Source: Spongiibacteraceae bacterium UBA5047 (GTDB lineage Bacteria > Pseudomonadota > Gammaproteobacteria > Pseudomonadales > Spongiibacteraceae). From it: 64,000 nt of DNA. The notes under the pieces were generated by a model. The model did not search any database and was not told the DNA's origin. It was given only the letters and a program-made list of their open reading frames with translations. Below, piece by piece: positions 16,137-25,018 of this stretch (positions within the stretch are counted from its first letter, which is position 1; each line of letters starts with the position of its first letter). The translations under genes and the position numbers were made by a program. The stretch spans positions 2,309-66,308 of the forward strand of contig DIBR01000014.1 of the NCBI GenBank assembly GCA_002415025.1, in the 5' to 3' direction.

Positions 16137-16706
16137 ATGAAAGCACAATTTAGCAACTTTGCCGACAGCACCCAGGAAGATGTGCAGATAATAGCGGGCG
16201 AGCAAGTGACCTTTATGTCCAACTTGCCGGAGCGCATTCTCCAGCATATGCAATTGCTTGCGGGTGATTTCGGCGGCTTTCCGGTAGACCGCTTGCAGCA
16301 TTGTTTACAAACTGCCGAACGGGCTGCCGAAGCGGGCGAAGATGACGAATACGTGGTCTGCGCCCTGCTGCATGATATCGGTGATACGCTGGGCAGCTAC
16401 AACCACGCCGATGTCGCGGCCGCCATACTGCTACCCTTCGTATCAGAAGCCAATCACTGGATGCTCAAGCACCACGCTATCTTTCAGGGCTACAACTTTT
16501 TTCATCACCTGGGGCTGGATAGAAATATGCGCGACCAGTTCAGAGAGTCTGAACACTTTGAACGAACCGCGCGTTTTATCGAGAAATACGACAGCCCGGC
16601 ATTCGATCAATCCAAACCGGCACTGTCACTTGAGTTATTTGCGCCGCTGGTGCGCAAGGTCATGGCTGAGCCAAAGCAAAGTCTCTACAAAGCGATATTG
16701 GAATAG
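16137..16706 (+). CDS. HD-domain protein, PhnZ-like metal-site spacing
   Basis: A 189-residue HD-domain protein. Candidate ligands are H55 (RLQHCLQ), H79-D80 (LLHDIG), H90 (YNHADVA), H112/H113 (KHHA) and D152. The 24-residue spacing from H55 to the HD pair equals that from H34 to H58 in PhnZ, a mixed-valent diiron oxygenase, and the RLQHCLQTA context resembles that family. The Tyr/Glu lid of PhnZ is not evident (DFGGFP precedes). It could be an oxygenase or a phosphohydrolase. It follows the acyl-CoA ligase by 48 bases, suggesting a shared transcript and a role in processing the same substrate. An AGAAAGAG ribosome site precedes the ATG. Confidence 0.8.
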   Translation: MKAQFSNFADSTQEDVQIIAGEQVTFMSNLPERILQHMQLLAGDFGGFPVDRLQHCLQTAERAAEAGEDDEYVVCALLHDIGDTLGSYNHADVAAAILLPFVSEANHWMLKHHAIFQGYNFFHHLGLDRNMRDQFRESEHFERTARFIEKYDSPAFDQSKPALSLELFAPLVRKVMAEPKQSLYKAILE

Positions 16707-16773
16707 GCAATTCACGGGGCGGTGCGATTGCGGCAACCCGGCAGATTACAACCGCAGGTAACAATGCCCCGAA

Positions 16774-18021
16774 TTACATTTCATCCGGCACTCCATAAGC
16801 CGCCTGATAGCGCCGAAACAGCGGCCGATCTTTCGCCCGTTCGCCGTCCACCTGGTAACTGTGTTTCCCGAACTTTCCTTTTGGCTTAGCGGCCAGATAG
16901 GCCTGCATTTTCGATTTCGCCCTGTCGGACAACTGCATGGAAAAGTGCTCATAGATGCCTTCGATACAGGCCATCGGATCATCCATCAAATCCTGATAGC
17001 GCGAATCGGCAATATTGGCTTCGGGTACAATGCCCTGCTCTCTTTGGTTCATTACATGCTCAAGGCGCTGGGCCGTGGCCTCGCCCATGATGATGTTTTC
17101 AAACATCTCGGCATTGAACGGCTGATCGCTGCGCATGTAGTAAAGCGTACCCATCAGGCTGGTGGTCGAGGCCATGCATTTAATCGGGTCGCGGTGGGTT
17201 TGCACAATGCAGGCGTCGGGGTAGACCTTCAGCAGCGTATCGAGGTGTACCTGATGCTCGGGAGCTTTGAGCAACCAGCGCTTGCGCGGATTTTTCCACT
17301 GCAGGATTTTGAGAATGGTCTTGTGATATTCGTATACCGGTAGAAAGTCTGCCTGCGCCAACCACGCACTGTAGCTGTGCGTGTGATGCAGTGAGGCATT
17401 GTGGTCACTGATAAAGGTGCTGGCCATTAACAAACCGCACTCGGCGGGAATGTCGCCACGCATTTCGTGCATGCTGGCAAATTCCGGCGCTACCCTGCTC
17501 CACTGGGTAAAGAGTTTGTCGGCCTGCTCAATGCGCGGGTCGCTATGGTAGGTGTTGGCTTCCGGCGGCGGACAGGGTTGCAAGGCTTCCCATATCAGCG
17601 GCACGCCGACATCCGGGTCCTGAGCCAGCAATTCAAACAAAATGGAGGTGCCAGAGCGCGGCAGGCCGACAATGACCATGGGCGCGACAATACGCTCGTC
17701 CAGAATTTCCGGGTGTTGTTTCAGGGTTTCGATAACGTTTAGACGCGTACTGAGCCAGAGAATAATATCGCTGCGCGCCATCAGGCGGCCCATCAAGGTG
17801 AGTTGCGCCTCGTCTTCCAGCGATTTTACATACACGGAAAAAGGCTCGCGCCACAGCGCATCACCAAAATCAGTTAGGCCTGTGCTGCGACAGGCGTGTT
17901 CGATCAGGGACTGCTCATCCAGCGGCACCACGGCGGGCAGGTTAAGGTAGCTGCCCTCGCGGTTAATCTGCGCCAGCCACTCGGGGTGATCTGGCGCTGT
18001 CCAAAGCGGAGTATTACTCAT
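16774..18021 (-). CDS. Sulfotransferase-family protein
   Basis: A 415-residue protein of the P-loop sulfotransferase family. The 5'-phosphosulfate loop is seen as IVGLPRSGTSILFELL (about residues 117-132), and a 3'-phosphate-binding segment as VQTHRDPIKCMAS. Members move sulfate from PAPS to an alcohol or amine, though several bacterial ones of this size have unproven activity. It closes a leftward operon with the KshA-like oxygenase 41 bases upstream. A sulfotransferase beside several sulfatase genes is unusual: it may sulfate an intermediate or act in a different pathway. Confidence 0.88.
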   Translation of the reverse strand: MSNTPLWTAPDHPEWLAQINREGSYLNLPAVVPLDEQSLIEHACRSTGLTDFGDALWREPFSVYVKSLEDEAQLTLMGRLMARSDIILWLSTRLNVIETLKQHPEILDERIVAPMVIVGLPRSGTSILFELLAQDPDVGVPLIWEALQPCPPPEANTYHSDPRIEQADKLFTQWSRVAPEFASMHEMRGDIPAECGLLMASTFISDHNASLHHTHSYSAWLAQADFLPVYEYHKTILKILQWKNPRKRWLLKAPEHQVHLDTLLKVYPDACIVQTHRDPIKCMASTTSLMGTLYYMRSDQPFNAEMFENIIMGEATAQRLEHVMNQREQGIVPEANIADSRYQDLMDDPMACIEGIYEHFSMQLSDRAKSKMQAYLAAKPKGKFGKHSYQVDGERAKDRPLFRRYQAAYGVPDEM

Positions 18022-18062
18022 GCTGCCGTTTTGCGGCGATCCGCGCTTTCATCGGCATCAGT

Positions 18063-19160
18063 TCACGCCTCGGTGAACAGGTCGGCTTCAAAGTCGCGCA
18101 GGCGTTCATCGGGCGCAGGAAAGTCCTTGATATGCAGTACGCCGTTAAGCTCTTTGTGATACTCCCCTGCCTTCTCCGCCAGGTCGTAAAATTGCTTGTA
18201 CCAGCGCCGCCCCTTGCTGAAGGGTCCATCTTTGGGTTGCTGCAATATACGAACGGCCGACCCCTTGTTCTGCCAGATGCTGAAGTCCGACGAAAAGGCG
18301 TCGAGCGCACCGGCCTGGATCTGTCGCGCCATTTCAATGTCTTCGTCTGTGGGCGTGTCACCCTTGGCCTGGGCCAGTGCCGCATGCCATACCTTGACCT
18401 TGCCGTCATCAATGGGGGTGTTGGCGATCAGCTCGTAGGTAACAACATCGCCGAAGGATTGCTTCGACAACAACAGGCCGGGACCGGTGTACCACGTGGA
18501 GGAAATTAACAAGGCGCCGTAGCCGGCGTGCACGCCACCCTGGCGCTGTATATAAACATGATCGCGAAATTCGTTCTCAAAAAACTCACAGGGCGCGCCG
18601 TGGGTAGGCCCAAGGTGTTGGGCGTCAGCCATGTTGTCGAGAATTTCGATCGGATGAAGATTCAGCTCGCCCAGATGATCAAGTTCCCAACGCACCCAGG
18701 AAGGGTCATCCCATTCCTTAAGTTTGGGTGCCGGGTAGGCAGGCGGTTTGCCCTCGGGGTCATACCACACCATCACGCAACCCATCACGTCTTCCACATG
18801 ATGACAGCCGAGCTTGGCCGAGCGCGGAAAGGGGCCGCCGTCGTGGTAGGGAATATCGTCGCACTGGCCATCCGGGCCAAAACGCCAGCCGTGGTAGGGG
18901 CAGCGGATAGAATCCCCTTCTATCTGCTTGCCTTCCTTCACAATGGTCGCACTGTCACTGGCAGTGAGATGAGTTTGCATATGCGGGCAGTAGGCGTCGA
19001 GCATGACCGGCCGGCCACTCTCACCGCGATAGAGGGCAAAGTCCTGCCCGAAAAAGCGTACAGCCATCGGGCCACGATCCAGCTCACTGCTCTCGGCAAC
19101 GATAAACCAGCCGCGTGGATAGGTATGCGGACCGAGTCCGTAGTCTTTTGCCTGTGCCAT
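18063..19160 (-). CDS. Rieske non-haem iron oxygenase, KshA-like
   Basis: A 365-residue oxygenase. The Rieske cluster motif is complete: C58-P-H60 and C87-P-Y-H90. The mononuclear iron site follows as NMADAQHLGPTH (H182, H187) with D292 in SDFSIWQNK as likely third ligand. Order and spacing match KshA, the oxygenase of 3-ketosteroid 9-alpha-hydroxylase, and related sterol hydroxylases or desaturases. No ferredoxin reductase (KshB) is visible in the window, so electrons must come from elsewhere. It lies 57 bases after a DUF1214 gene and before the sulfotransferase gene. The steroid role is inference, supported by the ketosteroid isomerase 19 kb away. Confidence 0.9.
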   Translation of the reverse strand: MAQAKDYGLGPHTYPRGWFIVAESSELDRGPMAVRFFGQDFALYRGESGRPVMLDAYCPHMQTHLTASDSATIVKEGKQIEGDSIRCPYHGWRFGPDGQCDDIPYHDGGPFPRSAKLGCHHVEDVMGCVMVWYDPEGKPPAYPAPKLKEWDDPSWVRWELDHLGELNLHPIEILDNMADAQHLGPTHGAPCEFFENEFRDHVYIQRQGGVHAGYGALLISSTWYTGPGLLLSKQSFGDVVTYELIANTPIDDGKVKVWHAALAQAKGDTPTDEDIEMARQIQAGALDAFSSDFSIWQNKGSAVRILQQPKDGPFSKGRRWYKQFYDLAEKAGEYHKELNGVLHIKDFPAPDERLRDFEADLFTEA

Positions 19161-19217
19161 GGTATTCCTCCTGTTACTAATTCACATTCTATTCTGCGCT
19201 GACAAGCGGGGCTAGGC

Positions 19218-20399
19218 TCAATAACCAAAGCGCTTGATGACACCAAGCCGCCGCTCGCGTAGTTGCTGTTGCCGTTCTTCAGACGATACTGTTTTTATCG
19301 CCGCTGGCAAATGTTGTTTCAGTTCTGTCAGTTTAACTTTTTGGCATTGGGGCCGGGGATAATGATCTGCACCCACCCAACGCACGGTAATGTAGCCCTG
19401 CGGGTAGCCCGAGCAATCCAGCCAGTTGGCAACACCCGGATCACTGTGGGACAGCACTAGTATCAGTTCGCCGTCATCCTGCAGCGTTGCGTGGTGGCAG
19501 TTGGTACTGCACAGGCGGTAGCGATAATCCATGGTCTCCCACCAGTAGTTGCCAAACTCCACCGCCCAATAATCTGCCTGTGGTGGCGTAACGCGCACAA
19601 TCATGGCCTGATCGGTCTGCAATTCCCAATAGGCAATCAACGGCAGGCCGCCGGGAGTTGCGTCTATCGTATTTTTATCCCATTCACCGTAGGCATAAAA
19701 GGCATTGGGGCGCGCCTGCCACTTGTCAATCTGTTCGGTCCAGTAAGACGTTGACCAGCGCAACCAATGCGCGGCCTTTTGCAGTCGTTCGCCGATCAGC
19801 GTGGAAGACGGTGGTTCGGGGGGCGCAGTATGTGTCAAGCATTCAATCGTAGCCTGCATGGGGGTTTCATTTAGCCAGTCGGCAAAAAACTGGCGAAAGG
19901 TAATGCGATAGCTGTCTGGCGTGGTCTGAATCCAGTTGGCGCTGTTTGATGCCGGTTGCGGGTTCGGACTTAGTATCAGTTCAAAATTGCCCGACTCATC
20001 AATAACAAGGTCTTTGCCAAACAGGCTGGCTATTACTTTACCGCCCCAGGGCGTATCACCGTTTTCCAGAGCAGTAATAGCCAAAAACCGGGCGCTGCCG
20101 AGCTGGCCGTGAATCCGGTAAGTATCGCTACCGTTAATGGGTGCGCCGACGTAGAGCGCATCGGTGTTGTCGCCGCCCTGCTTTCTCAAGGGGTCAAAAT
20201 AATGCAGTAGTTCCGGGTGCCTGGGGTCACAATTTTCCAACTCGAACTGCAGGCCCAGGGCAATGTTCCGAGACAGCAGGCGCAAGCCGGTCGCACGGGT
20301 GGCGTCGTCTTTGGGGGTCGTATCGCGAAACAGAATGTCGCCGGCTTCATAGAGCTGGTCGCAAAACTGCCGCCAGTCATCTTTTATGTGCGCGTCCAC
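19218..20399 (-). CDS. DUF1214-type protein
   Basis: About 393 residues from the proposed start. The C-terminal half (for example AIECLTHTAPP, AYGEWDKNTIDATPGG, YWELQTDQAMIVRVTPP, YWAVEFGNYWWETMDYR) resembles DUF1214 proteins, which have no proven enzymatic role but recur in steroid and aromatic clusters of actinobacteria and proteobacteria. The open frame reaches 20573 and would overlap the DUF4260 gene by 85 bases; GTG at 20399, preceded by AAAGGGG, is the more likely start. No signal peptide is visible from that start. It sits inside the leftward operon. Confidence 0.75.
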   Translation of the reverse strand: MDAHIKDDWRQFCDQLYEAGDILFRDTTPKDDATRATGLRLLSRNIALGLQFELENCDPRHPELLHYFDPLRKQGGDNTDALYVGAPINGSDTYRIHGQLGSARFLAITALENGDTPWGGKVIASLFGKDLVIDESGNFELILSPNPQPASNSANWIQTTPDSYRITFRQFFADWLNETPMQATIECLTHTAPPEPPSSTLIGERLQKAAHWLRWSTSYWTEQIDKWQARPNAFYAYGEWDKNTIDATPGGLPLIAYWELQTDQAMIVRVTPPQADYWAVEFGNYWWETMDYRYRLCSTNCHHATLQDDGELILVLSHSDPGVANWLDCSGYPQGYITVRWVGADHYPRPQCQKVKLTELKQHLPAAIKTVSSEERQQQLRERRLGVIKRFGY

Positions 20400-20488
20400 T
20401 TGTGCCCCTTTGGAAACGGTGAGTATGTCAACATAACCGCTGCTAACAGGCTCTACATTACCCCCTGTATTTCTCAGGAAGCATCGTC

Positions 20489-20869
20489 CTATCGTAGTAT
20501 AGGGACATCCAGAGGCAGCGTTTTGCGCCCCATATCGGTACTGCAAAAGCTGTCGGGGTACTTCAAGCCCCAACCCAGCGCGCGATCAAAGCCGATATGC
20601 GCCGCCCAAATCAGGGCGCATTGCAGCGCCAACGATCCTCCGCCAAACAGTGCATAACCGCCCAGCGCTAGCGGCAATAGCAGGCAGTGCGCGGTGTTGT
20701 AGGCTATGGCGCCAATACGCGGGCTTTTGAAATAGGCCAGGATGGATAGATCGGGCAGAAAAAAGCAGTAGGCAAAGGTTACAGCGGAATACCCTTGCGA
20801 AATATAGACGAAAATGCAGAAAGCCAAAATGGCTGCCGCTTCCAGCCGGCGCTGTGTGATTGGCGTCAT
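20489..20869 (-). CDS. DUF4260 small membrane protein
   Basis: A 126-residue hydrophobic protein with about four membrane segments. The sequence around FFLPDLSILAY and AYNTAHCLLLPLALGG, ending in HIGFDRALGWGLKY, is typical of DUF4260. Function is unknown. The frame extends upstream to 20923 (another ATG at 20890); ATG 20869 is chosen for its AAGGAA ribosome site. It lies between the secreted paralogue 1 gene and DUF1214, within the operon, which suggests a membrane role linked to the imported substrate. Confidence 0.8.
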   Translation of the reverse strand: MTPITQRRLEAAAILAFCIFVYISQGYSAVTFAYCFFLPDLSILAYFKSPRIGAIAYNTAHCLLLPLALGGYALFGGGSLALQCALIWAAHIGFDRALGWGLKYPDSFCSTDMGRKTLPLDVPILR

Positions 20870-20934
20870 ACGGTCTGTTCCTTTTGACATTGCCCGCCGC
20901 GAGCTACGGCGGAGCAAGTTCAATTGTACGGGAA

Positions 20935-22554
20935 TCAGTCAGCAAAGTTGCCGGTGTCAAAGCGCTTCACACCGAAGAACCCGCCCAGCAGCAAATCGCC
21001 GTCAGCAAGCAGGGTTGTAATGCCGCCCCAGGTATTCCAGCGCACACTGTCGTCCGGAAATTCCCACCGGGCTACCGTTTTGCCGGTGTCCCACTCCACC
21101 GCCTGGTATTCATAAACGCCATTTTGTTTGTGAGCGATATAGGCCAGGCCATTGACCAGCGAAATAGCCGGTGGCATCCAGTCCGTATTATCAATATCGG
21201 CGCGCAGCCATTGCTGTTCAAAGCGGTCTTCTTGCGGATTCCATTGAAATTTTTCCAGACCGCGCGGCGGCTCGCGGGTAATACCCGCCGTCAAACCGTT
21301 ACCCAGCAGATCGCGTGGAATAATGGTGGGTTGCGGGTAACTGGAATTCACCACCGCAACACCGTAGCCATAGACCGCTGGCGAGGCTTCAATGGTGGTT
21401 TTACTGATTGCGATAGTGATCTGATCGGCAATTCTGCGCGACGAGGTGCCCGCCTTTTGTGCAAAATCGTCGGGAATGGCATCGCGCCAGAATGCGACCA
21501 GTTGGGTGCCCTCAGCACGACCGTCAGAAATCACCACTAGATGATCTTCGTCGTCGCCAAAGCCCATCAGGGTTGGCGTAGTACCGGAACCGTGCGAGGC
21601 AGCGCCGGTTCTCCAGGCCTCCCCTTCGGGCATCACCTCGTAGGCACTTGACCATGCTCCCAGCGACTCATCATCAGACAGCTTTTCTCCCGTCCATACC
21701 AGGTGATGCATGCGTTTGGAGGTCACCAGATAGATTCCGCGTTCGTCCACGGCAACGGAGTTTTCAACATGCTCCCCGGGAAAGAGTTTGTAGTCGACCA
21801 GATTCAATTCCCGGTCTACAACAAACAGCGCGCCGGTGGCCGCCGCCACTATATGACCGTCGTAAGTCAGGTTTAAACCCAGAATGGTTTTTACCTGCGC
21901 AGCAACGTCTTTGGGTAATTGGTCGCGCAAGTCGGTATGTTTAACCGGGCGCATGGGTTCGTTGCGAATATTGCCATCAAAGGACTTCACCAATTGCAGG
22001 CGATCAAAGGAGGCGTAGTGATAGCCGTCTTTGTCGATCATGCCATAGGCACCGGAGCTGGCCGTAGTCACATTCATCTTCAATTTTATGTAAGCCCACC
22101 AGGCATTGAACAGCAGCCGCCAGTCATTTTTTGCGCGACGGTGTTTGTCGATAGCGCTGCGTACTTCATCAATTTTTTCAGGGGTAATGGCAGCGTTGAT
22201 ATCATCCCAGCCGGGGTAAGCCACATTGGAAATCTGGTCGAACGCTCCATCGGTCGCATCAATTTTGATAATACCGTGCGGGTTGGCCGCAATCACTGCG
22301 GTGTAGCCGTTGATGGTTTTCACCGTAGGGGCCGAGCACCACACCAGTGGCACATGGAATGACTCTTCCAGCGACAGCTTTTTACCTACTGTCGGGCCTG
22401 GCGCAATGGAGACATCGTTCTGCGCGGGGTTGTGATGTGAAATCGGATAAACGCTTTCATTCAGCCAGGGGTTGCGCCGGGGTTGCTCGGGCACGTTGCT
22501 CGCCAATCCGGGTAGCGCCAGCGTTAGTAGCAGCGTTATTACAATACGTTTCAT
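20935..22554 (-). CDS. Secreted protein of unknown function, paralogue 1
   Basis: A 539-residue protein with a signal peptide (MKRIVITLLLTLALPGLAS). It lacks a lipobox cysteine, so it should be soluble in the periplasm or exported. Repeated short beta-strand-like segments such as GYTAVIAANPHGIIKID and DGHIVAAATGALFVVD suggest a beta-propeller. It shares motifs with the protein at 25.0-26.6 kb: NPWLNESVYPISHH against NPWLADSIYALGHG, HLVWTGEKL against KVVWTGREL, and TPTLMGFGDDEDHLVVISDG against TPSLMGFGEEDQFVVITDG. The gene follows the TonB receptor by 26 bases. I do not recognise a named family. Confidence 0.85.
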   Translation of the reverse strand: MKRIVITLLLTLALPGLASNVPEQPRRNPWLNESVYPISHHNPAQNDVSIAPGPTVGKKLSLEESFHVPLVWCSAPTVKTINGYTAVIAANPHGIIKIDATDGAFDQISNVAYPGWDDINAAITPEKIDEVRSAIDKHRRAKNDWRLLFNAWWAYIKLKMNVTTASSGAYGMIDKDGYHYASFDRLQLVKSFDGNIRNEPMRPVKHTDLRDQLPKDVAAQVKTILGLNLTYDGHIVAAATGALFVVDRELNLVDYKLFPGEHVENSVAVDERGIYLVTSKRMHHLVWTGEKLSDDESLGAWSSAYEVMPEGEAWRTGAASHGSGTTPTLMGFGDDEDHLVVISDGRAEGTQLVAFWRDAIPDDFAQKAGTSSRRIADQITIAISKTTIEASPAVYGYGVAVVNSSYPQPTIIPRDLLGNGLTAGITREPPRGLEKFQWNPQEDRFEQQWLRADIDNTDWMPPAISLVNGLAYIAHKQNGVYEYQAVEWDTGKTVARWEFPDDSVRWNTWGGITTLLADGDLLLGGFFGVKRFDTGNFAD

Positions 22555-22580
22555 GATCAGTGGGTTTCCTGAAGGTCGTG

Positions 22581-24971
22581 TCAGTAGTTGTAGATAAGGT
22601 CGAGACCATAACTGCGCGGGTCACCCCATATCACCGACCGCGCAGCCTGCGGCAGATTATCTACAGCATTGATAACGTATTCGGTATCTTCCAGATTCTT
22701 TCCCCAGATCGCTGCGGTTAGGCTGCCACCGGCAAAGGGCATGTCGTACAAACCCAGGCGTGCATTAATCAAGTCGTAACCCTCAAGGAAGGTATTGCTG
22801 ACCGAATCGGATCGCACCGATCCCTTCTTGTCGCCCAGATAGTTGTAACTGACATTTAAACCCAGTCGCGCCCAGCTCCACTCCGCAAGCGTGTAGTCCA
22901 TTGACGCGGTGCCCGAATGCATCGGCGCAGAGCTGAAAACAAAGTCTTCGGTTACATCAGCGCCGGTATCCGGGTCGGTCGCCTTCGTCACCGAGGCATC
23001 GAGATAGGCATAGCTCAAACTCAGAATAAGGTTGCGCGAGGCCAGAAAGGTTAGATCAAGCTCTGCCCCCTTCATCTCTGCCTCACCGGCATTGACTACC
23101 TGGGTATCGGCTATTGAGCCGGCGATCAGAAAATTCAGTTGTACGTCTGTGTAGTCACTGAAAAACACATCGGCGTTCACCCGCAGCCTGCGGTCAAGAA
23201 ATTCACTTTTCATACCCAGCTCAAGCGACGCCACTTTCTCTTTGTCAAAACCGCGCTCAAAACGCGCCTGATCCGGGTCGCGGGTGTTAAACCCGCCACT
23301 TTTATACGCTTCAACGGATTTGACGTAGACATTCACATCGTCGTTTACATCGAATTCGGCAATCAATTCAAAAGAGTCGTCAGAAAAGTCCTGATCCGCC
23401 GAGGTGGCATAACCATTTTCCGGCAGCGGTACTGGCGGCGTAGCCACCGAACCAGCCGGAGTTTCGGTGACAACCTCCAGAAGGTTAGCCGTACGAAACG
23501 CCTTACTTGCAAAACGCGAGTCTTCCGAATGACGCGCACCAAAGGTCAGATGGAGGCGGTCATCCAGCACTGCCGGCGTCCAGGTCAGGCGACCAAAGGC
23601 AGCAAGGGCTTCATTCTCGATATCAAAATCATTGCTCACCAGATTGATCAAGGTGGTATTCACAACTGTGCCGGGCAGCGGCTCCTGCTGTGACACGGGC
23701 GCGTGAAACTGGTGGCCAAAAGCACGTGTTTCGTCCGCTTCTTCATAGAAATAGTACAGGCCCGCCAGGTAATCCAAACGCGTATCCCACAAAGCGCCGC
23801 TGAACTGGAATTCGTGCGAGAACTGCATTTGTTCCTGCTTCGGCGCGCCCACACCGAAACTCGTACTGCCGTCGCTGGTTGTGTAGTTGTTGCTGTCCAG
23901 GCGATAGTCCTCAGTGCCACCGCCACCCGAGAGATCGGTATAGGCAGAATCACTCAACTCGCGGTATGCACCAATGTATTTTATTTGCAAGGACTCGCTG
24001 TAATCCCAAAACACGGTGAACGCGTGACCCTCGATCTCCACTTTGGACTCCAGTAGTGGCGCTGCGGTTGCCGCGCGTGACCAGCGTTTGTCACTGTGGG
24101 TAACGAGATCTTGCACCGAGTTCTGAATCTGGCCATTAATGCTGCCCTGCGGGTCGGTCAGGTCAAACGCATTGGGCTCCCGGCGAAATACCGGCTGGTA
24201 AGTGTGGTTGAAATATTCAATCTCGGAGTAGTCGTAGCTGTAGTCTGCTTGCAGGCGTTCGTTTACGTCCCAGGTGGCGTCAATACGCCAGCCTTCAACG
24301 GCACGGTCACCAAAGTCGCCGCCGGGGCCGGTATTCTCTACAAAGCCGTCTTTTTGCGTATTGAGGTAAGCCAACTTAACGGCGGCGCTGTCAGTCAGCG
24401 GAATATTCACAGACGTTTTCGAACTGAATAGGCCGAAATTACCGGCTTTGAAAGTTTGTTTAAGTTCAAATGCATCCGCTGTAGGCCGCTTGGTAATCAG
24501 GTTGATGGTGCCACCCGTTGAGTTGCGGCCGTACAAGGTTCCCTGCGGCCCGCGCAGCACCTCAATGCGCTGCAGGTCGGCCACATCAAGTGCGGTGCCG
24601 GTTGAGCGGGCAATAAAGGCGCCGTCGAGGTAGATGCCCACCGGTGCATCCTGAGTTACCTGGGCATCTATCAACCCGACGCCGCGAATGAAAATACGCA
24701 GGGTCGCGTTATTGATCGGGAACGGCTCAATAGTCATGCTCGGCACACTGGAGCCGATGTCATTAAGGTTTGAAATACCGTCCTTTTCAAGCTGCTCTTC
24801 GCCAAACGCCGTGAGCGAAATAGGCGTCTCCTGAAGAGACTCCGCCTTTTTCTGGGCCGTCACCACCACCTCTTCAAGCGCGAGATTTTCTTTCCCGCCA
24901 CCGCTTTCCTGGGCCACAAGTGAGCAACTGGCGGCGCAGGCGGCAACCAGAATCAATCGTTTGGGTTTCAC
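22581..24971 (-). CDS. TonB-dependent outer-membrane receptor 2
   Basis: A 796-residue receptor: signal peptide, TonB-box region LEEVVVTAQKKAESLQETPIS-like, plug with LQRIEVLRGPQGTLYGRNS, and a barrel ending LDLIYNY. It is closely similar to receptor 3 (29-31.4 kb), sharing the VTAQKKAESLQ start and RGVGLIDA/RGIGTNDS plug region, and is more distant from receptor 1. It lies between two genes for homologous secreted proteins, so all three are probably expressed together and handle one substrate. Confidence 0.95.
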   Translation of the reverse strand: MKPKRLILVAACAASCSLVAQESGGGKENLALEEVVVTAQKKAESLQETPISLTAFGEEQLEKDGISNLNDIGSSVPSMTIEPFPINNATLRIFIRGVGLIDAQVTQDAPVGIYLDGAFIARSTGTALDVADLQRIEVLRGPQGTLYGRNSTGGTINLITKRPTADAFELKQTFKAGNFGLFSSKTSVNIPLTDSAAVKLAYLNTQKDGFVENTGPGGDFGDRAVEGWRIDATWDVNERLQADYSYDYSEIEYFNHTYQPVFRREPNAFDLTDPQGSINGQIQNSVQDLVTHSDKRWSRAATAAPLLESKVEIEGHAFTVFWDYSESLQIKYIGAYRELSDSAYTDLSGGGGTEDYRLDSNNYTTSDGSTSFGVGAPKQEQMQFSHEFQFSGALWDTRLDYLAGLYYFYEEADETRAFGHQFHAPVSQQEPLPGTVVNTTLINLVSNDFDIENEALAAFGRLTWTPAVLDDRLHLTFGARHSEDSRFASKAFRTANLLEVVTETPAGSVATPPVPLPENGYATSADQDFSDDSFELIAEFDVNDDVNVYVKSVEAYKSGGFNTRDPDQARFERGFDKEKVASLELGMKSEFLDRRLRVNADVFFSDYTDVQLNFLIAGSIADTQVVNAGEAEMKGAELDLTFLASRNLILSLSYAYLDASVTKATDPDTGADVTEDFVFSSAPMHSGTASMDYTLAEWSWARLGLNVSYNYLGDKKGSVRSDSVSNTFLEGYDLINARLGLYDMPFAGGSLTAAIWGKNLEDTEYVINAVDNLPQAARSVIWGDPRSYGLDLIYNY

Positions 24972-25018
24972 AAAACAACTCCGGTGAGGCGCGGAAGAAC
25001 CCCGCGCTCGTCAACTAT

